Part shown: one piece after another, positions 1 to 7,959 of the stretch | Numbering within the stretch: position 1 is the first letter of the stretch | Layout: each line of letters starts with the position of its first letter | Origin: a virus | IMG/VR virus record: IMGVR_UViG_3300032304_000090 | Span: 1-49,284 of that record | Reading direction: 5' to 3' (one strand) | Length of the DNA stretch: 49,284 nt | Program-made: the position numbers and the translations under genes | Notes under the pieces: generated by a model | What the model was told of the DNA's origin: nothing | What the model saw: the letters and a program-made list of their open reading frames with translations, nothing else | The model's database searches: none

Positions 1-224
1 CTGAATCGTTTGCATTTGCATACGACAATTTCAGATTGCCAGACTTTACAAAATTGTCAAATACGCCTGTTTACAAGGCTTGTGGCTTGATGCTTTTTAG
101 TTTTGGTTTTTGTTTTGGCTTGCTTTGTGGCTGGCTGGCAGGGGGGTACATGGATTGCGTTTTTGCACCCCCGCCCTATATAGGTAATCCGCTTAAAGCA
201 AGACCCAAAAAAAGGAACGTGTAA
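1..224 (+). CDS. Small membrane protein, 5' end outside window
   Basis: The reading frame is open from the window edge to the stop at 222-224, so this is probably the C-terminal end of a longer gene. A TTG at 36 is the only plausible internal start and would give 62 residues. The frame before that TTG still looks like coding sequence, which favours a partial gene. It contains one hydrophobic, Gly/Leu/Phe-rich segment (around FGFCFGLLCGWLAGG) that could cross a membrane, then a Pro-rich stretch and a basic tail (KARPKKRNV). I recognise no family. Its last codons lie in a 14-base repeat that recurs at the end of the HNH gene. Confidence 0.5.
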   Translation, partial: ESFAFAYDNFRLPDFTKLSNTPVYKACGLMLFSFGFCFGLLCGWLAGGYMDCVFAPPPYIGNPLKARPKKRNV

Positions 225-228
225 AGTT
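215..228 (+). repeat. 14-bp direct repeat, left copy
   Basis: GAACGTGTAAAGTT occurs here and again at 1101-1114. In both places it covers the last codons (Asn-Val-stop) of a gene in the same reading frame. The two copies bracket the GNAT and HNH genes. It may be a trace of cassette insertion or recombination, or simply coincidence. Confidence 0.5.
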
Positions 229-284
229 TCGCCGCTATAATAGTTTCATTACCGTGCCACACAATTGTGTTATCAACTACACAT

Positions 285-797
285 ATGGAACTAATCATAC
301 GCCGCGTCAATACCAACGACACCCAAGTAGTGGCGACACTCACGTATCTCCAGAAAAAATGTCTGCCGCAAGACCAAGTGTGTGATGTGACCAAAGGTTG
401 GTGGTGGATTGTGTACGCAGATAAAATACCAATTGGTTTTGCTGGACTGGTTCGGTCGCAGACATGGTACGACTGTGGATACCTGTGCCGTGCAGGAGTG
501 CTATCTGCGTATCGGGGTCTTGGTCTACAGAAAAAATTAATTGCGGTCAGAATCAAAAAAGCAAGACAAGTCAATTACAAATGGGTAATATCAGACACGA
601 GAGATAACCACCCATCGGCAAACAATCTTGCAGCGTTGGGTTTTAAAATGTTTGACCCTACTAAACCGTGGGGGTATAACAACTCGTTGTATTGGAGAAA
701 GTGTTTAGATGCCACACAAAGACCCCGAGATAAGGAAGCAAAAACAAAAGTTATACTCGAAAAAATATTACGAGAAAAACAAAAAAGAAATAATTAA
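285..797 (+). CDS. GNAT-family N-acetyltransferase
   Basis: This 170-residue protein resembles GCN5-related acetyltransferases, which transfer an acetyl group from acetyl-CoA to an amine. The sequence shows an N-terminal beta strand (MELIIRRV), a central strand pair (WWWIVYADKIPIGFAGL), the acetyl-CoA loop region with an RGLGLQKKL motif matching R/QxxGxG/A, and a final half with NxxAxxxLGFKMF typical of the family. I chose the ATG at 285 because the GNAT fold begins there; a TTG at 267 would only add six residues. The last roughly 29 residues are highly charged and overlap the HNH gene by 89 bases, so they may be a secondary extension. The substrate is unknown; phage GNATs can modify host proteins or DNA bases. 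Confidence 0.8.
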   Translation: MELIIRRVNTNDTQVVATLTYLQKKCLPQDQVCDVTKGWWWIVYADKIPIGFAGLVRSQTWYDCGYLCRAGVLSAYRGLGLQKKLIAVRIKKARQVNYKWVISDTRDNHPSANNLAALGFKMFDPTKPWGYNNSLYWRKCLDATQRPRDKEAKTKVILEKILREKQKRNN

Positions 798-1110
798 AAG
801 CATTGGTGCACATAAGAAGAGGGTTGCCAAACGCTTTGCGGAGTATAAGGCAACGCTACACTGCACACGGTGTGGACAGAACCATCCAGCAACACTGGAC
901 TTCCACCACGTAGAAAAAAGCAAAGACAACGTGCACCTCCACCAGTTGGTGCGCGGCGGACACTTCTGGAAACGCATCATGCGAGAAGTGGATAAATGCG
1001 TGGTGCTATGCGCTAACTGCCACCGGATACACCACTACGATGAGGAGCAAGAAAGGAAAGCTATGCGGCGGCAAAAGAAAAAGAAGATGAAAAAGAAAAT
1101 GAACGTGTAA
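709..1110 (+). CDS. HNH endonuclease
   Basis: This 133-residue protein is a small zinc-binding HNH nuclease. A basic N-terminal helix (LYSKKYYEKNKKEI) typical of phage HNH proteins is followed by CTRC (C52, C55), the DFHH catalytic pair (H66, H67), and CANCHRIHH (C101, C104, H105, H108). The four cysteines can form the structural zinc site. The C-terminus is almost entirely Lys/Arg/Met. The gene sits just before the terminase genes, where HNH proteins in some phages are required for packaging, for example HK97 gp74. It could equally be a homing endonuclease. It starts inside the GNAT gene in another frame, suggesting the two travel together. Confidence 0.9.
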   Translation: MPHKDPEIRKQKQKLYSKKYYEKNKKEIIKSIGAHKKRVAKRFAEYKATLHCTRCGQNHPATLDFHHVEKSKDNVHLHQLVRGGHFWKRIMREVDKCVVLCANCHRIHHYDEEQERKAMRRQKKKKMKKKMNV

Positions 1111-1114
1111 AGTT
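1101..1114 (+). repeat. 14-bp direct repeat, right copy
   Basis: Second copy of GAACGTGTAAAGTT, overlapping the stop codon of the HNH gene. See the copy at 215-228. Confidence 0.5.
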
Positions 1115-1135
1115 AACTCACCAAACATAAACTTG

Positions 1136-1166
1136 TTGACACCTAAGTAAATTGCTATGTTATATT
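1136..1166 (+). promoter_or_regulatory. Sigma70-type promoter for the terminase operon
   Basis: A perfect -35 hexamer TTGACA lies at 1136-1141. An extended -10, TG at 1158-1159 followed by TATATT at 1161-1166, lies downstream. The spacer is 19 bases (18 if TTATAT is used), slightly long, which an extended -10 can tolerate. Predicted transcription start is about 1172-1174, at the ATG of the small terminase gene, so the mRNA would have almost no leader. Confidence 0.65.
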
Positions 1167-1172
1167 CCGGCT

Positions 1173-1658
1173 ATGGATACCCTACCACTACACCACACTA
1201 AATGGTCAGATAGGCTGGCGTTCGACATTGCCCTCACACTAGAGGGGAGTGGCGAGACTTTGCAAGAAGTCATGACACGCCACAACATCACGGCTAATGA
1301 GATTCTTATCTTTAATAGCGACCCCGTATTCCTTAAGAAAGTGGAGCACTACCGAGAGGAAGTTCGGGAAAAGGGAATTACATTCCGACTAAAGGCCCGT
1401 GCACAGGCGGAAGAACTCCTAACAACATCTTGGATATTAATACATGACCCCGCTGTATCGCCCGCAGTCAAGGCTGACCTAATTAAATCGACAGTGAAGT
1501 GGGGCGGGCTAGAGCCAAAAACCACTGAGGTCGATAACAATGCTAATGGTGGCGTACGTATCACCATTAATTTAGGTGGGCAGCAGCACGAAGCCCAAGT
1601 CATTGAAGCACAAACAGTCGAGGTTATGGATGCCCCTGCCATTGCACTTAGAGAGTAG
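1173..1658 (+). CDS. Terminase small subunit
   Basis: This 161-residue protein is the likely DNA-recognition subunit of the packaging terminase. It has an N-terminal helical, HTH-like region (LTLEGSGETLQEVMTRHNITANEILIFNSDP), a helical central part with many Glu/Arg/Lys residues that fits an oligomerisation domain, and a Gly/Asn-rich beta C-terminus (GGVRITINLGG). The family assignment rests on that architecture, on its size and on its place one gene before the large terminase. I chose the ATG at 1173; the TTG at 1152 overlaps the -10 box of the promoter. No Shine-Dalgarno is visible, consistent with a leaderless message. Confidence 0.8.
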   Translation: MDTLPLHHTKWSDRLAFDIALTLEGSGETLQEVMTRHNITANEILIFNSDPVFLKKVEHYREEVREKGITFRLKARAQAEELLTTSWILIHDPAVSPAVKADLIKSTVKWGGLEPKTTEVDNNANGGVRITINLGGQQHEAQVIEAQTVEVMDAPAIALRE

Positions 1659-1827
1659 GTTTACTACTTCCTATAATGGGTTTCGTTCGGTGGTGTTAAA
1701 TAGTTCTGTGGAGTATCATAACTTTACAACTATGTTAAAAGACGCAGGTGTGTCCTTCCGGACAAAAATTACGAAGCATAAAAAACGTGGCCGGGAATTT
1801 GTGGTCATGCTAGTACAGGAGATTTAA
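1630..1827 (+). CDS. Small unknown protein between terminase subunits
   Basis: This 65-residue protein has a convincing coding core (VEYHNFTTMLKDAG then VSFRTKITKHKKRG and FVVMLVQEI). I place the start at ATG 1630 because GAGG at 1620-1623 sits six bases upstream; this overlaps the small terminase gene by 29 bases. Its stop overlaps the large terminase start as TAATG, indicating translational coupling. The predicted beta-rich basic character would suit a nucleic-acid-binding or packaging accessory role, but I recognise no family and the start is uncertain. Confidence 0.6.
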   Translation: MPLPLHLESRFTTSYNGFRSVVLNSSVEYHNFTTMLKDAGVSFRTKITKHKKRGREFVVMLVQEI

Positions 1828-3215
1828 TGTCACTGAACATCAACTACACGCCGCCTCCTACCGGGGCAAAATTTATGGAGTCTGACGCTAAGATGCGTGT
1901 GCTTATGGGGCCGGTAGGTTCGGGTAAGTCAGTAACTTCTTCGTTTGAAATTGTCCGTAGGGCCAGTACTCAAGTGCCAAATGCCCAAGGCGTGCGGCGT
2001 ACGCGGGCGGCTATTGTGCGTGAAACCGCACGGCAGCTACAAGATACAACCATCAAGACGTTCCTAGATTGGTTCCCGCCCGGACAGTGCGGGGAGTACA
2101 TGCGTACAACCAAAACTTACTTCTTTAAAGTGGGGGATGTCGAGTGTGAGATTATGTTCCGAGCACTAGATGATGCGGATGACGTAGCCAACTTGAACTC
2201 CTTGGAGTTGACATTTGCTTGGTTTAACGAGTGCCGAGACATTCACCCAGACATTATTGATGCGATGTCCAAGCGTATTGGGCGTTTCCCGTCGGCTAAA
2301 GACGGTGGCCCGACGTGGCATGGGATGTGGGGGGATACCAACCCACCGACTATGGATACGTGGTGGTACTACCAGATGGAGGGGCTTGACCCCAAAGATG
2401 GCGTGTCAGCTAACGACAACGGCTGGGATGTGTTCAAGCAACCCTCAGGTAGAAGTCCACAGGCTGAGAACATTGAGAATCTCCCCGAGGGATATTACGA
2501 TACCCAAGGTCGTTCGGAAGAATACATCCGTGTATATATTGACGGGGACTACGGGTTGTCGTCTGCCGGTATGCCTGTCTATAAATACTTCAGGCCGGAC
2601 TACCACATGGCTAAGCAACGGCTTCGGTTTATATCCAACGGCGTACGCCCCATTGTTATTGGTATGGACTTAGGGTTAACCCCAGCCGCAGTCATTGGGC
2701 AGCAAGACCCACGTGGTCGGGCACTGATACTTGGCGAGTGTGTATCGTTTGACATGGGCATCCAGCGTTTCGTGCGTACTATGCTCAAGCCGATGATTTA
2801 CGAAAAGTTTGGTGGTGCGCCCATCCTAGTGGTTGTTGACCCTGCGGGTGTGCAGCGGGCGCAGACCGATGAGCGCAGTGCAGTAGACATCATCAAAGCC
2901 GAGGGGCTTAAAGTCATTCCCGCTAAGACTAACAATGTGTCGGCACGGCTTAATGCCGTGGACGACTACCTCATGCGGCAAGTAGATGGTGACCCAGCTT
3001 TCTTAGTTGACCCGACATGTACGCAGCTAAAGGCTGCCATGATGGGGGGCTACCGCTATAAACCCAAAGGTGATGGGGATATTGATAAGAACAAACATTC
3101 ACACGTTGCTGAAGCCCTACAGTACTTAATGCTCCATATCGCCAGTGTTGGCGAGGGGCATGGACTAGCCCAGCGTAGAGAGATTCGCCCCGTTGCAAGT
3201 TTAGGTTGGACTTGA
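1827..3215 (+). CDS. terL: Terminase large subunit
   Basis: This 462-residue protein is the ATP-driven DNA packaging motor and nuclease. The Walker A motif GPVGSGKS is at residues 28-35 and the Walker B strand LTFAWFNE at 128-135 ends in the catalytic Glu. The C-terminal RNase H-like nuclease shows GMDLGLTPAA near residue 280, VVVDPAG near 335 and KHSHVAEALQYL near 435; the Asp residues of the first two are the likely metal ligands. In the third motif the usual acidic run is replaced by HSHVAE, so E is the probable ligand. Length is normal. It ends the first operon and is followed by a strong terminator. Confidence 0.95.
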   Translation: MSLNINYTPPPTGAKFMESDAKMRVLMGPVGSGKSVTSSFEIVRRASTQVPNAQGVRRTRAAIVRETARQLQDTTIKTFLDWFPPGQCGEYMRTTKTYFFKVGDVECEIMFRALDDADDVANLNSLELTFAWFNECRDIHPDIIDAMSKRIGRFPSAKDGGPTWHGMWGDTNPPTMDTWWYYQMEGLDPKDGVSANDNGWDVFKQPSGRSPQAENIENLPEGYYDTQGRSEEYIRVYIDGDYGLSSAGMPVYKYFRPDYHMAKQRLRFISNGVRPIVIGMDLGLTPAAVIGQQDPRGRALILGECVSFDMGIQRFVRTMLKPMIYEKFGGAPILVVVDPAGVQRAQTDERSAVDIIKAEGLKVIPAKTNNVSARLNAVDDYLMRQVDGDPAFLVDPTCTQLKAAMMGGYRYKPKGDGDIDKNKHSHVAEALQYLMLHIASVGEGHGLAQRREIRPVASLGWT

Positions 3216-3242
3216 TATAATGGCTTTGCAGCAGTTGTCTCC

Positions 3243-3295
3243 GGCGTCTCCTTCACGCCATTCACCCCGGGGGTCACGTCCCCGGGGATTTTTTT
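3243..3295 (+). terminator. Rho-independent terminator after terL
   Basis: A strong hairpin pairs CCCCGGGG at 3265-3272 with CCCCGGGG at 3280-3287 across a GTCACGT loop and is followed by seven T at 3289-3295. A smaller hairpin (GGCGT 3243-3247 with ACGCC 3255-3259) lies just upstream. Together they should separate terminase transcription from the portal operon. Confidence 0.9.
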
Positions 3296-3310
3296 ACTTG
3301 CACAAAAACT

Positions 3311-3339
3311 TTGACAACCTGTATACTTCTTGCTATGTG
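3311..3339 (+). promoter_or_regulatory. Sigma70-type promoter for the portal/capsid operon
   Basis: TTGACA at 3311-3316 is followed after 17 bases by TATGTG at 3334-3339, preceded by TG at 3331-3332 (extended -10). It shares the string TGCTATGT with the terminase promoter region at 1153-1160. It lies directly after the terL terminator and about 40 bases before the next gene, so it probably restarts transcription for the head genes. Confidence 0.6.
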
Positions 3340-3380
3340 CATACTACAATATCTAGTAGTTTGATAATCGGGGGCTAGGT

Positions 3381-3662
3381 ATGGCAAAGATTAAAGTTAG
3401 CAAGACTTCACAAATCTTCTCGGATAATCCCAAGATGGGAACCCCCTACGTCAGAGGGTATAGAAACGGCGGCGGCATTGAAGAATACTTCAGTGGGCGC
3501 GGGCTAAAAGAAGCTCTTAAAAAAGAAATTGAACGTGGGCCGTACGACCCAAGTAAAGACAAAACAGAAATTGAACGGCTGGGGCCGTACGACCCAAGTA
3601 AAGACAAAACAAAAATTGAACGGCTGGGGCCATATAAAATATCAAAATCGAAAGACGACTAA
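3381..3662 (+). CDS. Small charged protein with 15-residue repeats
   Basis: This 93-residue protein is first in the portal operon, one base before the portal gene. Its N-terminal half includes TPYVRGYRNGGGIEEYFSGRG. Its C-terminal half is three tandem copies of a 14-15 residue unit, consensus EIERLGPYDPSKDKT; the first copy lacks Leu and the third has diverged. GGGGGCTAGGT just before the ATG supplies the ribosome binding site. I recognise no family. Its position before the portal gene and between promoter and head genes suggests a minor head protein or a regulator of packaging, but that is inference. Confidence 0.75.
   Translation: MAKIKVSKTSQIFSDNPKMGTPYVRGYRNGGGIEEYFSGRGLKEALKKEIERGPYDPSKDKTEIERLGPYDPSKDKTKIERLGPYKISKSKDD
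3525..3656 (+). repeat. Tandem 45-bp coding repeat
   Basis: Units lie at 3525-3566 (42 bases, lacking one codon), 3567-3611 (45) and 3612-3656 (45, diverged in its second half). The first two are nearly identical from GGGCCGTACGACCC onward, which indicates recent expansion by slippage or unequal recombination. Confidence 0.9.
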
Positions 3663-5720
3663 ATGGCAGGCTTAACTTTCCTTCGTGTAGTCTCCAACGC
3701 TGAACTCGACAAGCAAGACGAGGAAGCAGCGGCGCAGGCTTTACAGGAACGCCAGAACCAACCAATGATGTTGGGTCTATCTGAGCACGTCCGTATGTGT
3801 TGGGATGTAGCGAAGATTGCTAAGAAGCCTATTGAAGATGAGATGCTGCGTGCACTACGTCAGCGTAATGGACAGTATGAACCTGACAAGCTAAATCAAA
3901 TTAAGCAGCAGGGTGGTTCAGAAATTTATATGATGATTACTGAAGTCAAGTGCCGCGCAGCGGAGTCTTGGCTACGGGACATCTTGCTTGATAGTGGTAC
4001 ACCCCCGTGGGATATTGTTCCTACGCCGATTCCTGATTTGTCTCCGCTTGACCGCCGAGAAATCCAAGACATCTTTGCCAGCGAAGTGCTGACAATGTTG
4101 CAGGAAAATCAGAAAGCTCCTAGTAAAGAGGAGATGGCACAGATTAAAGAGATGGTCTCCCAAGACTATCGCTTCAAAGTTTTGCAAGACGCACAAAACC
4201 GTGCTGACAAAATGAAGTTGAAGATTGAAGACCAGTTCGCTCAAGGCGGCTGGGCTGATTCATTCAACGACTTTATTACTGACCTTGTAACTTTCCCTTG
4301 TGCATTTATCAAGGGGCCGATTGTACGTCGTCAACGTACTCTTGGCTGGAAGACTGTTATGGGTAAGACTGTTGTCGAACCAACTGAACGCCTTGCTCCT
4401 GAGTTTGAGCGGGTTGACCCGTTCCGTATTTACCCTGAGCCGGGTATTACTCGTATTGAAGAAGGATACTTGTTCGAGCATCACCCACTTTCTCGTTCAG
4501 ACCTGTCAGACCTTATTGGTGTGCCGGGCTATGACGAGGATGCTATCCGTCGTATCTTGGATGAAGGCTCTGGCCCATCTTGGATTAATGAAGACGTGGA
4601 ACTCATCAAGAACGAGGAGGAGCGCAAGTTCTACTCGTATATGCGTCCGACCGATGTGTTCGATGCACTTGAGTTCTGGGGTAAGGTCTCCGGCAAGATG
4701 CTTCGTGAGTGGGGTCTGACTGAGGAAGAAATTCCTGATGAAGCTCAAGAGTACGATGCTAACGTCTGGATGATTGGTAACTACGTCATCAAGGCTGTAT
4801 TGAACTATGACCCACTGGGTCAAAAGCCTTATTGCAAGACTTCGTTTATCAAGTGCCCCGGTGCGTTCTGGGGTAAGGGTATTCCTGAAATCATTGAAGA
4901 CATTCAGAACGTCTGTAATGCAGCGGCTCGTGCTCTTGTAAACAACATGGGTATTGCTTCTGGCCCACAGGTCGAAGTAAACCTAGAACGTATTCCTCCA
5001 AACGAAGACATCACACAGATGTCACCTTGGAAGATTTGGCAAGTAACAAATGACCCAATGGGGTCAAGTGCACCTGCCGTACGTTTCACACAGCCTGAAG
5101 ATAACGCTAGTACGTTAGTGGCTGTGTATGATAAGTTTGCTCGGTTGGCAGATGACCACTCTGGTATTCCTGCCTACTTGTATGGCAACACCGATGTGCA
5201 AGGCGCAGGCCGCACGTCGTCTGGTTTATCTATGCTGATGGGTGCTGCTGGTAAAGGCATCCGTCAAGTGGTTGGTCACATCGACGGTGATGTGATTAAA
5301 CCCATTGTCCAACGTCAGTTCGTGTACAACATGCGCTATGACGAGGATGAATCTATTAAAGGTGACGTTCAAGTCGTTGCCCGTGGCGCAGTTAACTTGG
5401 CTGTCAAAGAGACTGTCAACGTGCGCCGTATCGAATTCCTCAACGCAACCGCCAATGAAATCGACATGTCGATTATGGGTCGGGATGGCCGCGCCGCGAT
5501 TCTTCGTGAAGTGGCTAAAGGGTTGCAAATGCCTGTGGACGAACTTATTCCATCTCGGGACAAACTCGCTTATAACGGTCGCGTAGCTGCGGCTGCGGAG
5601 CAAGCGCAAGCACAGGCTGCCCAACAGCAGCCTGCCGCTGCGGCACTCTTGCCCAACGGCGCACCCAAAGGTGGAATGGAAGCGAACACAGTCATGAATC
5701 GTAGTGGAGGTCAGCCGTGA
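3663..5720 (+). CDS. Portal protein
   Basis: This 685-residue protein is the expected portal, the dodecameric ring through which DNA enters and leaves the capsid. Size, position between terminase and scaffold, and sequence character agree with podovirus-type portals. I see a long helical N-terminal region (KCRAAESWLRDILL), a conserved wing/stem region (FDPFRIYPEPGI-like, here VDPFRIYPEPGIT), the PYCKTSFIKCPGAFWGKGIPE segment typical of portal stems, and a C-terminal Gln/Ala-rich barrel-like tail (AAAAEQAQAQAAQQQPAAAA). The stop overlaps the next start, so translation of that gene is likely coupled. Confidence 0.9.
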   Translation: MAGLTFLRVVSNAELDKQDEEAAAQALQERQNQPMMLGLSEHVRMCWDVAKIAKKPIEDEMLRALRQRNGQYEPDKLNQIKQQGGSEIYMMITEVKCRAAESWLRDILLDSGTPPWDIVPTPIPDLSPLDRREIQDIFASEVLTMLQENQKAPSKEEMAQIKEMVSQDYRFKVLQDAQNRADKMKLKIEDQFAQGGWADSFNDFITDLVTFPCAFIKGPIVRRQRTLGWKTVMGKTVVEPTERLAPEFERVDPFRIYPEPGITRIEEGYLFEHHPLSRSDLSDLIGVPGYDEDAIRRILDEGSGPSWINEDVELIKNEEERKFYSYMRPTDVFDALEFWGKVSGKMLREWGLTEEEIPDEAQEYDANVWMIGNYVIKAVLNYDPLGQKPYCKTSFIKCPGAFWGKGIPEIIEDIQNVCNAAARALVNNMGIASGPQVEVNLERIPPNEDITQMSPWKIWQVTNDPMGSSAPAVRFTQPEDNASTLVAVYDKFARLADDHSGIPAYLYGNTDVQGAGRTSSGLSMLMGAAGKGIRQVVGHIDGDVIKPIVQRQFVYNMRYDEDESIKGDVQVVARGAVNLAVKETVNVRRIEFLNATANEIDMSIMGRDGRAAILREVAKGLQMPVDELIPSRDKLAYNGRVAAAAEQAQAQAAQQQPAAAALLPNGAPKGGMEANTVMNRSGGQP

Positions 5721-5932
5721 TACGTCCTGACCCATCAGTTGTAAAAGCTCTTTCTGTCGTTGTGCGTCAGCACCCAGAGATTCTGGAGTGGTTGAAAGCA
5801 TGGCGTATGCATGAGCTAGAGCAACTACCATCTGCGGTAAACAACGCGGCATTGATGCAGGGGCGATGCCAAGTTTTGGGCGAGATTTACAAACTCGCCA
5901 AAGAGTCCCCTGAACTAGCGGCAAAGTCCTAA
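5717..5932 (+). CDS. Small helical unknown protein after portal
   Basis: This 71-residue protein starts with GTG overlapping the portal stop (GTGA), with GGAGG six bases upstream. It is predicted entirely helical (VVKALSVVVRQHPEILEWLKAWR, then LMQGRCQVLGEIYKLAKE). Small helical proteins in this position are common in related phages, but I know no function for them; an accessory head or scaffold role is possible from its place between portal and scaffold. Confidence 0.75.
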   Translation: MIRPDPSVVKALSVVVRQHPEILEWLKAWRMHELEQLPSAVNNAALMQGRCQVLGEIYKLAKESPELAAKS

Positions 5933-5982
5933 CTGATATGACTCGCCGTCTAATCCACGCATACCGATAGGAGCGTTTTACT

Positions 5983-7032
5983 ATGGCACTTCCAGAGCAA
6001 ATTCGTAAACAGACCGAGGCAGTTCAAGAACTGTACGCACAACTCAATGGTGATGGAACCAATGGCGACGGGGCGACCCCTCCAGCCGATGGTGGAACTC
6101 CACCCACTGCAAGTGAAGCTACCAGAACTCCGACCGCCGACGCAGCCGCTGACACGAACAGTGCTACTCAGTCATCCAGTGTTGAGCACGCAAGTGATGA
6201 CGGAAAAGGCTCAGAAGAAAATCTAACTCAGAAATACCGTACCCTCCAAGGCATGTATAACGCCGAAGTTCCACGTCTGCATAGTCAGAACAAAGAACTT
6301 TCAGGTCGTTTGCAGCAAATGGAGCAGTTGCTGGCAACCATCTCAGCACAACAATCTTCTGCTCGTAACATGGCGCAAACGCAAGTTGACCCACTTGTTA
6401 CTGAGAAAGATGTTGAGGAATATGGAGAATCACTTGACGTGATGCGTAAAGTATCCCGTGAGGAGTTAATCCCTGTTGCTCAGAAACTTGTGCAAATTGA
6501 GCGGATGCTTCAGCAGTTGCAGACTAATGTTGTGCCACAGGTGCAAAACCTCGCACATCGTCAGGCTATGACTACTGAACAGCAATTCTGGTCAGATTTG
6601 GCAGGACAAGTCCCCAATTGGAAAGACATCAACGAAGACCCAGAGTTTCAGTCTTGGCTTCTTGAGTTTGACCCCATGTCAGGTATTAGTCGCCAAACTA
6701 TCCTAGAGGATGCACAGCGCAGCCTCGATGTACGCCGAGTTGGTAGTTTCTTTAAGTCTTGGCTTGAGATTACTGGACAAGCCAATGTTGCTCAAAACAC
6801 CCGCCGGAATGTGTCTGCTTCCGAGTTGGAACGCCAAGTTGCCCCCGGTAAAGGGCGCAATACAGGTAATCCGACTGGAACAAACGCCAAGACCTACAGC
6901 CCTGATGACATCAAAAACTTCTTCAACGATGTTCGTCAAGGTAAGTACAAAGGGCGCGAAGCAGAGCGTGACCGCATTGAACGCGATATTTTCGCTGCAC
7001 AGCGAGAAAATCGTATAACTGTTAACGCTTGA
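5983..7032 (+). CDS. Capsid scaffolding protein
   Basis: This 349-residue protein is the probable internal scaffold that directs capsid assembly. It has a low-complexity Gly/Thr/Pro/Ala-rich segment at residues 20-75, a long helical, coiled-coil-prone middle (SQNKELSGRLQQMEQLLATI; VRKVSREELI-like region), and a highly charged C-terminus that ends with KGREAERDRIERDIFAAQRE. Position immediately before the major capsid gene and the acidic/helical composition are typical of scaffolds. There is no protease motif, so removal would be by exit or a host or phage protease. TAGGAG before the ATG is the ribosome binding site. Confidence 0.85.
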   Translation: MALPEQIRKQTEAVQELYAQLNGDGTNGDGATPPADGGTPPTASEATRTPTADAAADTNSATQSSSVEHASDDGKGSEENLTQKYRTLQGMYNAEVPRLHSQNKELSGRLQQMEQLLATISAQQSSARNMAQTQVDPLVTEKDVEEYGESLDVMRKVSREELIPVAQKLVQIERMLQQLQTNVVPQVQNLAHRQAMTTEQQFWSDLAGQVPNWKDINEDPEFQSWLLEFDPMSGISRQTILEDAQRSLDVRRVGSFFKSWLEITGQANVAQNTRRNVSASELERQVAPGKGRNTGNPTGTNAKTYSPDDIKNFFNDVRQGKYKGREAERDRIERDIFAAQRENRITVNA

Positions 7033-7048
7033 TTAGAGGAGTTTTATC

Positions 7049-7954
7049 ATGGGATTTCCCGTCGCCGCAGGACGCCCGAATTATTCGGGTAACTTCATTC
7101 CAGAAATTTGGTCTGGTAAATTAATCGAGAATTTCTACGATGCCACCGTGCTCGCAGCAATCTCTAACACTAACTATGAGGGCGAGATTCGCCGCATGGG
7201 TGATACGGTTAACATCCGTACCACTCCTGAAATCACCATCAAGACTTACGTTAAGGGCCAAACCCTAAGCGTTGAGAATCCTGATAAGCCAAAAATCCAG
7301 TTGGTCATCGACAAGGGTGAGTACTTTGCCTGTATCGAAGACGACGTGGACAAGGTTCAGTCTGATGTGAACATGATGGACACTTGGTCTAAGGACGCTT
7401 CTGAGCGTATGAAGATTAAGATTGACCAACGTGTATTGACAGATATTCTTCCAGACATTGCTGCCTCGAACAAAGGTGCATCTGCTGGTCGTATCTCTGG
7501 CAACATTGACTTGGGTACATCTGGTTCGGCTATCGCTATTACTAAGACCAACGTCCTTGAATACATCGTAGACATGGGCACTGTTCTTGACGAAGCAAAC
7601 TGCCCTGAGAGTGACCGCTTCATTATCATCCCTGCCAAGATGGCTGGCATGATTAAGAAGTCTGACCTTAAGGATGCTTCTTTGACTGGTGACAGCGTGT
7701 CTGTGCTCCGTAATGGTCGTCTCGGTATGATTGACCGATTCACCGTCTACATGAGCCACAACTTGTCTGTAACTTCTGGCAAGTTCAGTCTTATCGCTGG
7801 TCACAAGATGGGCTTTACTTTTGCCTCTCAAATGACCGAGATGGAGTCTCTACGCGCCGAGTCTACTTTTGGTAACGTCATCCGTGGCCTGCAAGTTTAT
7901 GGCTACAAAGTGGTGAAACCTGAAGCATTGGCTCAAGGCATTATTACTCTGTAA
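7049..7954 (+). CDS. Major capsid protein
   Basis: This 301-residue protein is the main shell subunit, assumed to have the HK97 fold. It begins with the conserved segment NFIPEIWSGKLIENFYDATV, followed by RRMGDTVNIRTTPEITIKTY and the E-loop-like stretch with ENPDKPKIQLVIDKGEY. The central helix contains ASERMKIKIDQRVLTDI and the C-terminal part has the FIIIPAKMAGMIKKSDLKDAS and NVIRGLQVYGYKVVKPEAL segments seen in short capsid proteins. It follows the scaffold by 16 bases with AGAGGAG upstream, and is followed by a hairpin that likely reduces transcription of downstream genes. Confidence 0.95.
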   Translation: MGFPVAAGRPNYSGNFIPEIWSGKLIENFYDATVLAAISNTNYEGEIRRMGDTVNIRTTPEITIKTYVKGQTLSVENPDKPKIQLVIDKGEYFACIEDDVDKVQSDVNMMDTWSKDASERMKIKIDQRVLTDILPDIAASNKGASAGRISGNIDLGTSGSAIAITKTNVLEYIVDMGTVLDEANCPESDRFIIIPAKMAGMIKKSDLKDASLTGDSVSVLRNGRLGMIDRFTVYMSHNLSVTSGKFSLIAGHKMGFTFASQMTEMESLRAESTFGNVIRGLQVYGYKVVKPEALAQGIITL

Positions 7955-7959
7955 TTGAT

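Noticed and set aside
236-241. TATAAT as -10 box for a GNAT promoter
   Set aside because: The hexamer is perfect, but there is no -35-like sequence 16-18 bases upstream (AAGGAACG region) and no extended -10, so I did not call a promoter.
5226-5924. 232-codon open frame on the minus strand
   Set aside because: It lies opposite the portal gene, has no ribosome binding site or family-like motif and its Cys/His/Arg composition is that of an antisense shadow.
7265-7831. 188-codon open frame on the minus strand
   Set aside because: It is antisense to the major capsid gene, whose assignment is strong; no motif supports it.
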